This document shows, piece after piece, positions 1 to 8,500 of a stretch of 49,264 bases of DNA. The translations under genes were made by a program, and so were the position numbers. Below the pieces are notes generated by a model, which worked only from the letters and a program-made list of their open reading frames with translations, had not been told where the DNA came from and made no database searches. Source of the DNA: an uncultured Collinsella sp. (GTDB taxonomy: Bacteria > Actinomycetota > Coriobacteriia > Coriobacteriales > Coriobacteriaceae); the NCBI GenBank assembly GCA_958352845.1, contig CATWQC010000014.1:1-49264 (forward strand), read 5' to 3'. Each line of letters begins with the position of its first letter. Position 1 is the first letter of the stretch.

Positions 1-800
1 ACCAGGCCCGTCAAAAACTCGGGAAGGAACGAAGCACAGAACAGCTTGGTCTTGTTGTGCTTAAACGCCGCCCAGACCTTATCGAGCGAAAACGCGCTCT
101 CGACGCGACCGGTCACCGCAAAGTGCATCACGGCGATGTCGGCGAACATCTTAAAGAAGACACCCAGAATCGCCGAGGCAATTAGCGCCAGGACAAGCAG
201 GCCGAGCGAACCGAACAGCGCAGCCTCGAGCGCATAAGAGCCGTAATAAGAATACGAGCCCGCGGCGCCAATTACCACGCCCTCCACCAGCGAAAGCACT
301 ACACCGATAACGGGAATGGCAGCGATAACCTCGAGCACGACCGAGATAACGCTCGAAAAGACTCCGAGACCAAACGACGTGGAGCGCATGAGTGGACGGT
401 CCATGCCGTCATCGACCTTGAGCGAAAGATCACGGCCCCACTCGATACCAAAGCCCGAACCGCACACGCTCGCAATGCAAGCTGCCAAAAAGCCGATGGC
501 AGCCGCAATGCCGCCAATAACGGGAATAAACAACACGAGCACCGACACAACGCAAATCAGCGCCGGCAAAAACGCGATTTGGCATACACGCTGAAGCACG
601 CCCGGAGTCTTGGTCATATCTTGGAACGCCTGAGCCACACAGCCCTTTGGCGCATTCGCCACGGGCGGTTGCGGAACAAACTGCTGGGGCTGAGGCTGTC
701 CCTGGGGAGCGGGGCCAGCGGCACCGGCATTAGGAGCACCACACACGCCGCAGAACTTGTCGTTATCGCCCATGGGGGCGCCACACTGCGAGCAGAACAT
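1..800 (-). CDS. Zinc-ribbon membrane protein, C-terminus beyond window
   Basis: Reading the minus strand from the ATG at 800, the frame stays open to the window edge. The product starts MFCSQCGAPMGDNDKFCGVC, a two-CxxC zinc ribbon (four Cys in about 20 residues). A Pro/Gln/Ala-rich linker of about 35 residues follows, then several hydrophobic segments rich in Gly, Val and Ile. Zinc-ribbon plus polytopic membrane proteins of this kind are common and mostly uncharacterised. The role could be sensing or membrane organisation, but nothing here decides it. An AAGGGATG-like ribosome site lies just upstream. The gene is incomplete here, so length and C-terminal domain are unknown. Existence of the gene is fairly sure; function is not. 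Confidence 0.8.
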   Translation of the reverse strand, partial: MFCSQCGAPMGDNDKFCGVCGAPNAGAAGPAPQGQPQPQQFVPQPPVANAPKGCVAQAFQDMTKTPGVLQRVCQIAFLPALICVVSVLVLFIPVIGGIAAAIGFLAACIASVCGSGFGIEWGRDLSLKVDDGMDRPLMRSTSFGLGVFSSVISVVLEVIAAIPVIGVVLSLVEGVVIGAAGSYSYYGSYALEAALFGSLGLLVLALIASAILGVFFKMFADIAVMHFAVTGRVESAFSLDKVWAAFKHNKTKLFCASFLPEFLTGL

Positions 801-949
801 AGAATCATCCCTTCGTATCTTGAACGAATCACTTGGATCGCAAACGATGTCTTTAGCATCATTATTGCCCAATGTAGGGTCAAATACTCAAAGATGACCG
901 ATTTGCAAGGTACACGGCGCCAGCAGGCGGTTCGTTGAATACGTCTGTG

Positions 950-1972
950 CTAGTTCGTTCCGCGGAAGCCCTTGCCGACGATCTCGGAGCTGTCGACGAT
1001 CGTGATAAAGGCACCTGGATCGACTTCGCGCGCATAGCGGCGCAGCTGCACGGCCTCGCGACGGCTCAGCACGCTCATGATCACCGTCACGCACTTGCCC
1101 GAGAAGGCACCGTAGCCGCGGCTGATGGTCGCCGTGCGGTTGAGATGCTTGACGATAAACTCCTCGACCTTAAGGGGCTCGGAACAAATGACCGTGCAGA
1201 CTTTGCGCAGATGAATGCTCTCAATGGCTTTGTCGACCACAAGCGTCTTGGCAAACAGGCCGAGCACGCAATACAGACCGACACGCGGGCCATACAAAAA
1301 GGCCGCGATGGTCACGATGCCGATATCGACCAGCAGCAGGGCGCGACCAATCTCGAGCGTGGTGCGGCGCTTGAGAATCATGGCAAGAATGTCCGTGCCA
1401 CCCGTCGAGGCGCCGATGTCAAAGACAATAGCGCTGCCGAGCGCCGGCAAGATGACGGCAAAGCACAGGTCGAGCCACATATCACCCGTCAGAGAGACAT
1501 CGGTCGGAATGAAGAGCTCAAACAGCGAGACGTAGGCCGAAAGCGCAAACGAGGCGAAGACGCTCCAAAGAATCGCCTTGCGCTCCAAAAAGATAAAGCC
1601 CAAAACGACGAGAACCGCGTTGATAATCCACATAAAGACGCCGACGGGCAGGGTCGGGAACAGCGTGGACAGAATGACCGACACGCCCGAGGTGCCGCCA
1701 AAAGCAAAGTGATTAGGGGTTTTAAACGCAACGATGGCAAAGGCCGTAAGAATCAGGCCCAGATTGAGCTCAGCAAAAAAGCGCGGGAAACCCGGCTCCT
1801 GGCTGCGCTTTTGGCCGGCACGCTCGCCGCGCTCGATATCGGTGCGATCAACCACGCGCTCCATCGGCACTACGGGAGGACGATGCACCTCTTCGGCAGC
1901 ACGCGATGCCGCCTCTGCCGCGGCGGCCTCAATCGCCCATGCCTTGCTTTCTGTTTCGTGCTCGTCAGCCAT
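950..1972 (-). CDS. YitT family membrane protein (DUF2179 C-terminal domain)
   Basis: A 340-residue integral membrane protein. Residues 1-65 form a charged Ala/Glu/Arg-rich cytoplasmic extension. About five hydrophobic segments follow (roughly 70-250), including the Gly-rich stretch DIGASTGGTDILAMIL typical of YitT proteins. The last ~90 residues (EEFIVKHLNRTATISRGYGA onward) match the soluble DUF2179 domain that ends YitT family members. The substrate of this family is not established; it is often called a membrane protein of unknown function. The N-terminal extension is longer than usual. The gene stands alone between the zinc-ribbon gene and the Asp23 operon. Family call is firm, role unknown. 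Confidence 0.85.
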   Translation of the reverse strand: MADEHETESKAWAIEAAAAEAASRAAEEVHRPPVVPMERVVDRTDIERGERAGQKRSQEPGFPRFFAELNLGLILTAFAIVAFKTPNHFAFGGTSGVSVILSTLFPTLPVGVFMWIINAVLVVLGFIFLERKAILWSVFASFALSAYVSLFELFIPTDVSLTGDMWLDLCFAVILPALGSAIVFDIGASTGGTDILAMILKRRTTLEIGRALLLVDIGIVTIAAFLYGPRVGLYCVLGLFAKTLVVDKAIESIHLRKVCTVICSEPLKVEEFIVKHLNRTATISRGYGAFSGKCVTVIMSVLSRREAVQLRRYAREVDPGAFITIVDSSEIVGKGFRGTN

Positions 1973-2089
1973 TACGGCAACCCCTCGTTAACAATTTGGA
2001 AACAATGCGCCCATTAGGGTAACGCGGAACGTGACGATTGCAACCCCTAGTTAGACGAGCGGTATGCCTACATCGGGGGGCATACAAAT

Positions 2090-2127
2090 AACGGCCGGCC
2101 ACGCTTTTGCTTGCGCGGTCGGCCGTT
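2090..2127. terminator. Strong GC hairpin downstream of the Asp23 gene
   Basis: AACGGCCG at 2090-2097 pairs with CGGCCGTT at 2120-2127 around a GC-rich interior. It lies between the 3' end of the minus-strand Asp23 gene (stop 2181) and the start of yitT. The T-tract on the minus strand is weak, so termination is probable rather than certain. Confidence 0.5.
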
Positions 2128-2138
2128 TAATGTTTTCG

Positions 2139-2182
2139 CAGATAAAACCTGCCAAAACAAACCTGTCCCTTTTTGGAAGGTT
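2139..2182 (+). repeat. Family-1 palindromic element, copy 1
   Basis: The unit runs GATAAAACCTGCCAAAACAA, then ACCTGTCCC, TTTTT and GGAAGGTT. The AACCTGCC end pairs imperfectly with GGAAGGTT. Four other copies occur at 7006-7051, 28904-28949, 42551-42595 and 43760-43806. The last two bases are part of the stop codon of the minus-strand Asp23 gene, so the element directly abuts that gene. Confidence 0.9.
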
Positions 2183-2702
2183 ATTCGTGCTGGCTGGTGC
2201 GGTGCTCGTACTCCTCGGGGGTGATGACGTCCTCGATGCGCAGGTTGACGCCCGCCACCTCAAGGCCGGTCATCGCGGCAAGGCGCTCGGTGACACGTGC
2301 CTTGACATCGTCGAAGATCGCGGGCGCATAGGCGCCGTACTCGATAATGACGGAGATGTTGACGACCACGCGATTGTCATCGGTGACCTCGACCGTCACG
2401 CCCTTGGTCAGATTCTCGGCACCGAACTGCTCCTGCACAAAGTGCATGAGGTTACCCTTCATGCCCAGAACGTGCGGAACCTCGCGGGTGGCCATGGCAA
2501 CGATCTTCTCGATCACACCGTTGGAATAGGTCAGCGAGTCCTCGGACTCGTCTGTTTCCTCATCATCCTCGTCCGCATCATCGGCGGACTCGGCCTCGAC
2601 GAGCGCCTCATCCTCGAGCGTTACGTCCTCGGCCTCGGCGGCGACGGTCTCGTCTGCCTCGAGCTCGGTATCGGCCACATCGACCTTCGTGTTAAAAGCC
2701 AT
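2181..2702 (-). CDS. Asp23/Gls24 family envelope stress protein
   Basis: 173 residues. Residues 1-56 are an extremely acidic low-complexity tail (Glu/Asp/Ala rich, ending DEDDEETDESEDS). Residues 57-165 carry the Asp23/Gls24 fold: SNGVIEKIVAMATREVPHVL, then the VTVEVTDDNRVVVNISVIIEYG strands and the AGVNLRIEDV strand near the end. In Staphylococcus, Asp23 is held at the membrane by AmaP and affects cell-envelope stress gene expression. Here the gene is third in an amaP - DUF2273 - asp23 operon, 44 bases after the DUF2273 gene. The long acidic N-terminus is not part of the core family and may be a disordered linker. The stop codon shares two bases with a palindromic repeat. Confidence 0.9.
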   Translation of the reverse strand: MAFNTKVDVADTELEADETVAAEAEDVTLEDEALVEAESADDADEDDEETDESEDSLTYSNGVIEKIVAMATREVPHVLGMKGNLMHFVQEQFGAENLTKGVTVEVTDDNRVVVNISVIIEYGAYAPAIFDDVKARVTERLAAMTGLEVAGVNLRIEDVITPEEYEHRTSQHE

Positions 2703-2746
2703 GGTTCCTCCTTATGCCTGCCGCGGATGCGACAGTCGAATACATA

Positions 2747-3124
2747 TTAGCGGCCACTAAACAGACGGCCGAAGAAGTTGACGATCCCGTTCTCGCCGTC
2801 ACGAATCTGGCCAATTACGGCGCCTATCAGCACAAAGAATGCAATGACGAGCGTGTCCCACAGGCCCAACGTGAGCACCAACACGGCGAGGATAAAGCCA
2901 GCGACGGCGCCGAGCGTGGTGTTGGGATGACGCACAGCATAGCTCCAGATTGCAGCGCCCGTACCCTTGATGAGACCCATAGCCTCGTCAAAATCCGCGG
3001 CTGCCGCGTCTTGTAACTCGGTTGCCTCTGCTTTGGAATCAACAGGTTCGCTCGCCGGTGTGGCGCTCTGGTCAATCGTCAGGCGCGGCGTACGAGCGGT
3101 CTTATCTTGATTGGTATCACTCAC
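2747..3124 (-). CDS. DUF2273 small membrane protein of the Asp23 operon
   Basis: A GTG at 3124 is preceded by GGAGG six bases upstream and gives a 125-residue protein. The first ~60 residues are polar (VSDTNQDKTARTPRL...). Two hydrophobic segments follow (SYAVRHPNTTLGAVAGFILA, then VLTLGLWDTLVIAFFVLIGA), ending in a GRLFSGR tail. This matches DUF2273 proteins, which sit next to asp23 and amaP in many Gram-positive bacteria. Its start overlaps the end of amaP by 8 bases, implying translational coupling. The function is unknown; it is probably a membrane partner of AmaP/Asp23. A longer reading frame upstream of the GTG lies inside amaP and was not used. Confidence 0.85.
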   Translation of the reverse strand: MSDTNQDKTARTPRLTIDQSATPASEPVDSKAEATELQDAAAADFDEAMGLIKGTGAAIWSYAVRHPNTTLGAVAGFILAVLVLTLGLWDTLVIAFFVLIGAVIGQIRDGENGIVNFFGRLFSGR

Positions 3125-3662
3125 CGGAAACCTCCACGGTCTGGACGGTAGTCTTGGACGGCAAAAAACGGACGCGCGTGGTCGTACCCGGCGTGCCGAG
3201 CATGGTGTCGCAAGCTTCTTCGATGCGCTGCTGCATCGCGGTAGCCAGAGATGCCACGTCCTTATCGTCAAGCGCGATAGCCTCGACCTTAAATCGAACG
3301 TGCGAATCGTCGGGGCCTTGGACGCGAGACTCGACATGCTCGACCATCACGCGGTCGTCGCGCTCGGCAGCAGCCCTGGCGCACGAAGAAAGCGCCGCAA
3401 GGGTAACCTCGATATTGCGCTCCCCCGCCGGATGCACGCAGGACGGCTCGCGACGAGCAAACATCAGGCGGAAGAAGCTTACCAGCACGCCGATCGCCAC
3501 AACTCCGCCGCATGCCGTCACGACAATGCGCGGCATGGGGTCGCGCATCAGCAGCATAAAGCGATACGTATACGGCCCCCAAAACTGGCAGACAAGCGTA
3601 CCCAGCGCCACGATGGCGGCGGCAAGATACACAATCGCTAGGGCTCGTTTGAGTACGCGCAC
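3117..3662 (-). CDS. amaP: Alkaline shock response membrane anchor AmaP
   Basis: 181 residues from a GTG at 3662 with a GGGAG site 7 bases upstream. Two membrane helices lie near residues 5-28 and 44-66 (IVVTACGGVVAIGVLVSFFR). They are followed by an Asp23-like soluble domain of alternating strands (NIEVTLAALSSCARAAAE ... HVRFKVEAIALDDKDVASLA). This two-helix plus Asp23-like layout is that of AmaP, which anchors Asp23 to the membrane in Staphylococcus. It is the first gene of the operon; DUF2273 starts inside its last codons. Family assignment rests on topology, domain pattern and neighbours, which agree. Confidence 0.8.
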   Translation of the reverse strand: MRVLKRALAIVYLAAAIVALGTLVCQFWGPYTYRFMLLMRDPMPRIVVTACGGVVAIGVLVSFFRLMFARREPSCVHPAGERNIEVTLAALSSCARAAAERDDRVMVEHVESRVQGPDDSHVRFKVEAIALDDKDVASLATAMQQRIEEACDTMLGTPGTTTRVRFLPSKTTVQTVEVSGE

Positions 3663-3712
3663 GTGGCGCTCCCTTCAAATCTCGGCTCTCGAAATGCAAA
3701 ACGGTTCGCATC

Positions 3713-3759
3713 ATTATAAAAGAGCCGGGTCCGGTGCTCTACGCACGCGGATCCGGCTC
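3713..3759 (-). terminator. Rho-independent terminator of yebC
   Basis: On the minus strand GAGCCGGATCCG pairs with CGGACCCGGCTC and is followed by TTTTAT. It lies about 70 bases past the yebC stop codon and before the amaP start. Confidence 0.8.
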
Positions 3760-3828
3760 ATCTATTCCACGAGGCTTGCATGCTCGCTTCATTATGCCCA
3801 GATATGCACGGCTTAACCCGTGCGGGCG

Positions 3829-4635
3829 CTACTCCTCCTCGAGGGCAGCGATGACCTCGTCGGTCATGTCCATGGTGCTGTAAACATCCTGGACGTCGTC
3901 GAGCTCCTCAAGACGGTCGATGAGGCGCTGGACCTTCTTGGCGTCGGCGCCGGAGACCTCGGTCGGGGTGGTCGGGACCATGGTGGTCTCGGAGCCCTTG
4001 ACCTGGACGCCCTGCTCCTCGAGCGCCTTGGAGACAGCCATGACCTCGTTGGCAGTAGTCCAGACGATCCACTCCTCGCCGGCGTCCTCGTAGTCCTCGC
4101 CACCGGCCTCGGCGATGGCCATCATGAACTCATCCTCGTCACCGGCAGCACCGTTGGCGATCATGGTCTCCTTCTTGGCGTTCTCGTCCAGGATCTCCTT
4201 GGCGACGACGATCTGGCCCTTGCGCTCAAACTGGAAGGCGACGGAGCCGGAGGTGCCCAGGTTGCCACCAGCGTGGGAGAAGGCGGAACGGACATCAGCG
4301 GCGGTACGGTTGCGGTTGTCGGTCAGGCAGTCGACGTAGACGGCGACACCGGCGGGACCGTAGCCCTCGTACACGATGTTCTCGTAGACGGCGGCATCGG
4401 CACCCGAACCAAAAGCCTTGTCGATAGCGGACTTGATCTTGTCCTTAGGCATGGACTGAGCCTTGGCCTTGGCAACGGCAGCGGCGAGGCTGGCGTTGTT
4501 CTCGGGCAGCGGGTCACCGCCGAGACGGGCAGCAACGGTGATGTTGCGGCTGAGCTTGGAGAAGAGGGCGGAACGCTTGGCGTCCTGCGCGCCCTTACGA
4601 TGCTTGGTTGTGGCCCACTTAGAGTGTCCGGACAT
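3829..4635 (-). CDS. yebC: YebC/PmpR family protein
   Basis: 268 residues starting MSGHSKWATTKHRKGAQDAK, the near-invariant N-terminus of the YebC/TACO1 family. The family hallmarks follow: RNITVAARLGGDP, PKDKIKSAIDKAFG, YENIVYEGYGPAGVAVYVDC, TDNRNRTAADVRSAFSHAGG and GSVAFQFERKG. Members were described as transcription regulators. More recent work on YebC-type proteins supports a role at the ribosome on difficult sequences such as proline stretches. The C-terminus is very acidic (VIAALEEE) and the protein is about 20 residues longer than usual. It is a stand-alone gene with its own terminator. Confidence 0.95.
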   Translation of the reverse strand: MSGHSKWATTKHRKGAQDAKRSALFSKLSRNITVAARLGGDPLPENNASLAAAVAKAKAQSMPKDKIKSAIDKAFGSGADAAVYENIVYEGYGPAGVAVYVDCLTDNRNRTAADVRSAFSHAGGNLGTSGSVAFQFERKGQIVVAKEILDENAKKETMIANGAAGDEDEFMMAIAEAGGEDYEDAGEEWIVWTTANEVMAVSKALEEQGVQVKGSETTMVPTTPTEVSGADAKKVQRLIDRLEELDDVQDVYSTMDMTDEVIAALEEE

Positions 4636-4764
4636 ACGTGTCTCCTATCGGTTTCGACCTAAAGCCCAGCGCAGATGCTCGGGCAATATAAACAAACGTC
4701 GTTATGATATACCTACTGGCCTGCGAGATAAACCCCAAAATGAAGGCGTCGTGATGATGTCCCC

Positions 4765-4800
4765 TTTGGTGCAAAGAAACCTGACCCTCAATGCACCAAG
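4765..4800 (-). repeat. Family-6 palindromic element, copy A
   Basis: On the minus strand TTGGTGCA is followed by a core with GGGTCAGGTT and then TGCACCAA, giving an 8-bp perfect stem. It ends immediately beside the TAA stop (4801-4803) of the DUF6020 gene. A related copy lies at 43805-43837. Confidence 0.75.
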
Positions 4801-6984
4801 TTAGAACCAGAAGAAGTCGCTGCGGGTGACGGTGGCGCCGATGGCGAAGGGCATGCAGGCGATGACCGGATACAGGTAGCGCATGTAAGTCGAGCCGTTG
4901 CACGGGCCAATCAGGCACACAGCGAGCACGCCCAACAGCGGCACCCAGATCGCCAGCGCACGCCATGAATGACGACGCAGCAAGTAGACCACCACGGCGA
5001 TCATGATCCACACATAGGTGGCCGAGCTCATGGTGAGCGAGATAAAGGGAACACGCTGCACCGCCACACGGTACAAATTGATCAGGTGGTCGCACCAGCG
5101 CACCACGTTGCTGTCAACCGGATGGAAGTCGAAGTACTTGAGGTTGTCGGGACGCGCCATGATCTCGGCACTACGCGCCGTGCTGTAGACCCAGGCATCG
5201 CGCGCGCTCGGATAAAAATAACCATAGTAGTTATTGATAAGCGCCGAAATATAGCACTCGGGATCCTTCTTAAACATCTGAGCCCATACCTCAAAATAGG
5301 CATCGATGTCCTCCTGCGAGGCGTACTCGTTAAAGCAGTTCTTGACGGCATCGGACTTGTCGGGGTTGTAGCGGCGGCCCAGGTTCTCGTACTTGAGTAC
5401 GCGATCGATCACGGCACGCTCTTCGTCGGTCACCGAACCGTCGCAAGGAGCCTCCACGATGGTGCCGTCCTCCTTAACCGTAGGGTTGACGCCCGAGTTG
5501 AGGCCGTCGTGCTTTTGGACGAAACGAGCCGTCTGCTGGAACGGAATCGAGAGGATTTCGCGCTTGGAACCAGGCGTGATATCGTGCGCCGGCATAAAGA
5601 CCTTGGTGAAGTACATATTAGAGGCAAGGCAGAGCGCGAGCACCGCGAGAACGCCAACCCAGCGGAAACGCGGGATGGCGCCCGAAGGCGCAGCACCAGT
5701 CTGCTTGGCTGCACGACGAGCCACATGCACGTCCCATACGCAAAACGCCGCCGCGATTACGCATGCCGCCAGGGGAAACACCAGGCCGCCGTTGCGCAGA
5801 AACGTGGAACCCATGGCGCCCAGAGCGAGCAGCAGCCAGTCGTGGCGCGCAAAGAGCACGGGCCTCTGTTCGCCCGCACGCTCGGCATTGGCATCACGAC
5901 GGGGCAAGCCACATGCCACGAGCTTGACGGTCTGTACCAGCAGCACCAAGAACGCGTCGGCAAAGAGCACGTCTTTGGTGAGCAACGCCGCGTAGTTAGA
6001 GAACATCGGCATAAACGCAAAGAACAGCAGGATCGCACCGCGAACCGGCAGGCTCACGCCCAATTTGCGCAGCGACGAAATGGAATAGGCCATGCAGGCA
6101 GCCGTGATGACAAATTGAGCGCAGGTGTAGATGGCAAGACCCGCGTTAGCGCTGTTGAACAGCGAAAGCCCCAGCTGAACGCACGAGCCGATAATGGCCG
6201 TGTGCACTACGGGATGATGCCCGTTGAGCAGCACGTTGGGGTTGAGTAGGCGCAGGTAGTCGCTCGTGCCGTTGGGATAGTTGAACCACTGGCGAATCTG
6301 CGCGCCCGTATCTCCCATAAAAAGGCCGGGCAGCGAAGCGATGAGCGTGGGCGTCCAGGCGATCATAAGCACCAGGAAGGGCCCGGCAAAGGGATGGACC
6401 GAGAGCACGGCGTGAGCCACACGCCATACGCGGCCAAAGTGCGCCTCGGAAAACGGAATGCGCCGAGAGCTCAGCCAATCTAGACACTCAAAGGCAAGGT
6501 AGAAGGCAACGACCGCCAAGAGCATCCAGCCCGCGCCGCCAATCCAGGCGCAGATGATGCGGGCTTTGTCGCCAAGGACAATCTCGGCCGAGTCGGTGAG
6601 ATCGTAGCTGCGGCCGAACACCATGCAGATGGCGAAGAACAGCGACGGCAGAATGATCGATGGACGCCAGGTGTCGCCACGGCCAAAGAACACGTAGCGA
6701 AACGGCAAGGTGAGCAGGCAGGCAAGCGCAAGCAGCATGACCGCGTCGGTATGGCCGGCAAACGAGAGAAGCACCTCGTAGCACACGTACAGCATGCCCG
6801 AGGCTTTGGGGTCAATCGCCAAGACTGCGTTGCTCGACACCGGGGCGGGATCGATGGAAAACGCCGTGGTCGCCAACAGCGCGAGCAAAAATGCGATGAG
6901 CGTCTGCTTGGCGGGGTAGCGCTTAAACCAGACAATGCGGGCAGCGTCGCGCGCAGCCGTTGTGGAGAGGTCGGAATCCTTCAC
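4801..6984 (-). CDS. DUF6020 family polytopic membrane protein
   Basis: A large membrane protein of about 727 residues with 12 or more hydrophobic segments and one long soluble loop. That loop (about residues 475-620 of the longest frame) contains the AHDITPGSKREILSIPFQQT stretch and many aromatic and acidic residues. The overall plan, a polytopic N-terminal half, an extracytoplasmic domain and C-terminal helices, resembles GT-C-like surface polysaccharide or lipid-modifying enzymes. DUF6020 is frequent in Coriobacteria; the substrate is unknown. The longest frame begins with a TTG at 7014 that lies inside a palindromic repeat. The GTG at 6984, preceded by AGAAAGG, is the more likely start. 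The stop codon abuts another palindrome. Confidence 0.75.
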   Translation of the reverse strand: MKDSDLSTTAARDAARIVWFKRYPAKQTLIAFLLALLATTAFSIDPAPVSSNAVLAIDPKASGMLYVCYEVLLSFAGHTDAVMLLALACLLTLPFRYVFFGRGDTWRPSIILPSLFFAICMVFGRSYDLTDSAEIVLGDKARIICAWIGGAGWMLLAVVAFYLAFECLDWLSSRRIPFSEAHFGRVWRVAHAVLSVHPFAGPFLVLMIAWTPTLIASLPGLFMGDTGAQIRQWFNYPNGTSDYLRLLNPNVLLNGHHPVVHTAIIGSCVQLGLSLFNSANAGLAIYTCAQFVITAACMAYSISSLRKLGVSLPVRGAILLFFAFMPMFSNYAALLTKDVLFADAFLVLLVQTVKLVACGLPRRDANAERAGEQRPVLFARHDWLLLALGAMGSTFLRNGGLVFPLAACVIAAAFCVWDVHVARRAAKQTGAAPSGAIPRFRWVGVLAVLALCLASNMYFTKVFMPAHDITPGSKREILSIPFQQTARFVQKHDGLNSGVNPTVKEDGTIVEAPCDGSVTDEERAVIDRVLKYENLGRRYNPDKSDAVKNCFNEYASQEDIDAYFEVWAQMFKKDPECYISALINNYYGYFYPSARDAWVYSTARSAEIMARPDNLKYFDFHPVDSNVVRWCDHLINLYRVAVQRVPFISLTMSSATYVWIMIAVVVYLLRRHSWRALAIWVPLLGVLAVCLIGPCNGSTYMRYLYPVIACMPFAIGATVTRSDFFWF

Positions 6985-7005
6985 AGTCCAAAGAGCCTTT
7001 CTAGA

Positions 7006-7051
7006 AACCTGCAAAAAAGGGACAGGTTTATTTTGGCAGGTTTTATCTGGG
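7006..7051 (-). repeat. Family-1 palindromic element, copy 2
   Basis: Reverse orientation of the family-1 unit. On the minus strand it reads CCCAGATAAAACCTGCCAAA, then ATAAACCTGTCCC, a T6 run and GCAGGTT. It lies immediately upstream of the DUF6020 gene and overlaps the longest possible reading frame of that gene. Confidence 0.9.
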
Positions 7052-7084
7052 GAAACGTTACGGTTCTGTCATCGTTGCCCAGCA

Positions 7085-7121
7085 AACCACCACAAAGGTG
7101 CCTGTTCACTTTTTGGTGGTT
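7085..7121. repeat. Family-2 palindromic element, copy 1
   Basis: AACCACCA and TGGTGGTT form the stem around AAAGGTGCCTGTTCACTTTT. The last two bases are part of the TAA stop codon of lgt (7120-7122), the same geometry as copy 1 of family 1 at the Asp23 stop. A second copy is at 28720-28756. Confidence 0.9.
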
Positions 7122-7941
7122 AAGCGTCGAGGTAGATGCGCTGGGGCTGGTTGCGGCGACGAGCAAAGATGATGAGCGCCAGGCCCGCGATTACGAGCGG
7201 CAGGCTCAGCAGCTGACCCATGGTGATGACGCCGCCCAGCAGATAGCCCAGCTGGGCATCGGGCACGCGCACAAACTCAATGAGGAAGCGGACGATGCCG
7301 TAACCCATCACAAAGACGCCCATAAACGTGCCTTGGGGCAGTAGCGGCTTTTTGCGGCTGAGCACCTGCAGAATGCAAAAGAGCACAATACCCTCGAGGA
7401 ATGCCTCGTAGAGCTGGGAGGGATGGCGCGGCATATCGCCCGCGGTGCCGCCAAAGATCACGCCCCAGGGCAGATCGGTCGGCTTGCCCCACAGCTCGCC
7501 GTTGACAAAGTTGGCACAACGGCCCAGGCACAAGGCCAGCGGCGCGCCTATGACGGCAAGGTCTGCCAAAGTCCATGCGTCGAGCTTATACATGCGGCAT
7601 ACGATGATGCCGCCGATAATGCCGCCCACCAAACCGCCGTGGAAGCTCATGCCGCCCTCGTTGGTGGCAAAGATCTCGAGCGGGTGCGCCCAGTAGTAGC
7701 CATCACCGTAAAAGACGACGTAGAACAGGCGCGCACCGATAATGAGGCCAAAAACCACGCCGACCACGACACTCGTCAGGTCATCAATCGTGATGTTAAA
7801 ACCCCAGCGACGCTGCGTGCGGTACATGACAACCGCCGTGAGCAGGGCGCCGACCACATAGGCCAGACCATACCAGTAAATCGTGATAGGCCCCGCCGAA
7901 ATCGCGACGGGATCAAGCATATGGTAGAAGTCGTTGAGCAT
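7120..7941 (-). CDS. lgt: Prolipoprotein diacylglyceryl transferase
   Basis: Lgt transfers diacylglycerol from phosphatidylglycerol to the lipobox cysteine of prelipoproteins at the membrane. The chosen start (ATG 7941, MLNDFYHMLDPVAIS) has AGGAGGG 6-10 bases upstream; the longer frame adds 20 unlikely residues. The product is about 273 residues, a usual length, with about seven membrane segments. The family signature appears as GRCANFVNGELWGKPTDLPW (canonical GRxGNFxNxE), and MSFHGGLVGG and MPRHPSQLYEA are also conserved Lgt blocks. It serves lipoproteins such as the substrate-binding protein at 29065. It stands alone; its stop codon is fused to a palindromic repeat. Confidence 0.95.
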   Translation of the reverse strand: MLNDFYHMLDPVAISAGPITIYWYGLAYVVGALLTAVVMYRTQRRWGFNITIDDLTSVVVGVVFGLIIGARLFYVVFYGDGYYWAHPLEIFATNEGGMSFHGGLVGGIIGGIIVCRMYKLDAWTLADLAVIGAPLALCLGRCANFVNGELWGKPTDLPWGVIFGGTAGDMPRHPSQLYEAFLEGIVLFCILQVLSRKKPLLPQGTFMGVFVMGYGIVRFLIEFVRVPDAQLGYLLGGVITMGQLLSLPLVIAGLALIIFARRRNQPQRIYLDA

Positions 7942-8050
7942 GTCGACCCTCCTACTCCCTACATACAAATGCGGCCGCGGGCCTTGCGCTCGCAGCCGCA
8001 TATTTGGGCGTAACGTCTATGCGGAGTATGCCGTCCGCAGCTTTCGCAGC

Positions 8051-8329
8051 TTAGAACGGCGCGTACTCGTCGTACAGGTCCTCGGCCTCGCCGGAGGCAT
8101 TGACCTGCTCAACTCGGGTAACGCCGGGCACATGCTCCTTCAGGATGCGCTCAATACCCATGGACAGGGTCAGCGAGCTCATGGGGCAGCCGGCGCAAGC
8201 GCCCTGCAGCTCCAGTTTGACGACGCCCTCGTCGTCAACGCCCACATACTCCATATCGCCGCCATCGGCCTGCAGGTTGGGGCGAATCTCTTCAAGAACC
8301 TTCTTAAGCAGCTCTTCGTTAACAGCCAC
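8051..8329 (-). CDS. NifU C-terminal domain Fe-S scaffold protein
   Basis: 92 residues consisting only of the NifU C-terminal domain. EELLKKVLEEIRPNLQADGG begins the domain and the ligand pair is C45-A-G-C48 in LQGACAGCPMSSLTLSMGIE. Proteins of this type (NfuA/NifU-like) bind a [4Fe-4S] cluster between two subunits and pass it to target enzymes. No isc or suf genes are next to it in this window. An AGGAGCC ribosome site lies upstream. Family assignment is secure; the recipient proteins are unknown. Confidence 0.93.
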   Translation of the reverse strand: MAVNEELLKKVLEEIRPNLQADGGDMEYVGVDDEGVVKLELQGACAGCPMSSLTLSMGIERILKEHVPGVTRVEQVNASGEAEDLYDEYAPF

Positions 8330-8441
8330 AGGGGCTCCTTTCTCACAATTACGCGGGCGCGCCCGCGGACAGAAGCTATGTTACTACAGCCGTGTACCCG
8401 CTCACGAGCCGTCCATGCGCGCAGACGCGACTTTCATGAGT

Positions 8442-8470
8442 AGTCAATTTGGGACGGGACTCTTTTAACT
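8442..8470. repeat. Small imperfect palindrome with a GGGAC core
   Basis: AGTCAA (8442-8447) and TTAACT (8465-8470) flank TTTGGGACGGGACTCTT. Layout and core resemble the other palindromic elements in the window, but only one copy is seen and the arms carry a mismatch. Confidence 0.45.
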
Positions 8471-8500
8471 GCGTTCGTCGTCAGATATCGACAACGCATA

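Noticed and set aside
935..2017. A 360-codon plus-strand frame opposite yitT
   Set aside because: It is the antisense shadow of a clear YitT gene; its product is rich in Arg, His, Gln and Asp with no domain, and no ribosome site fits.
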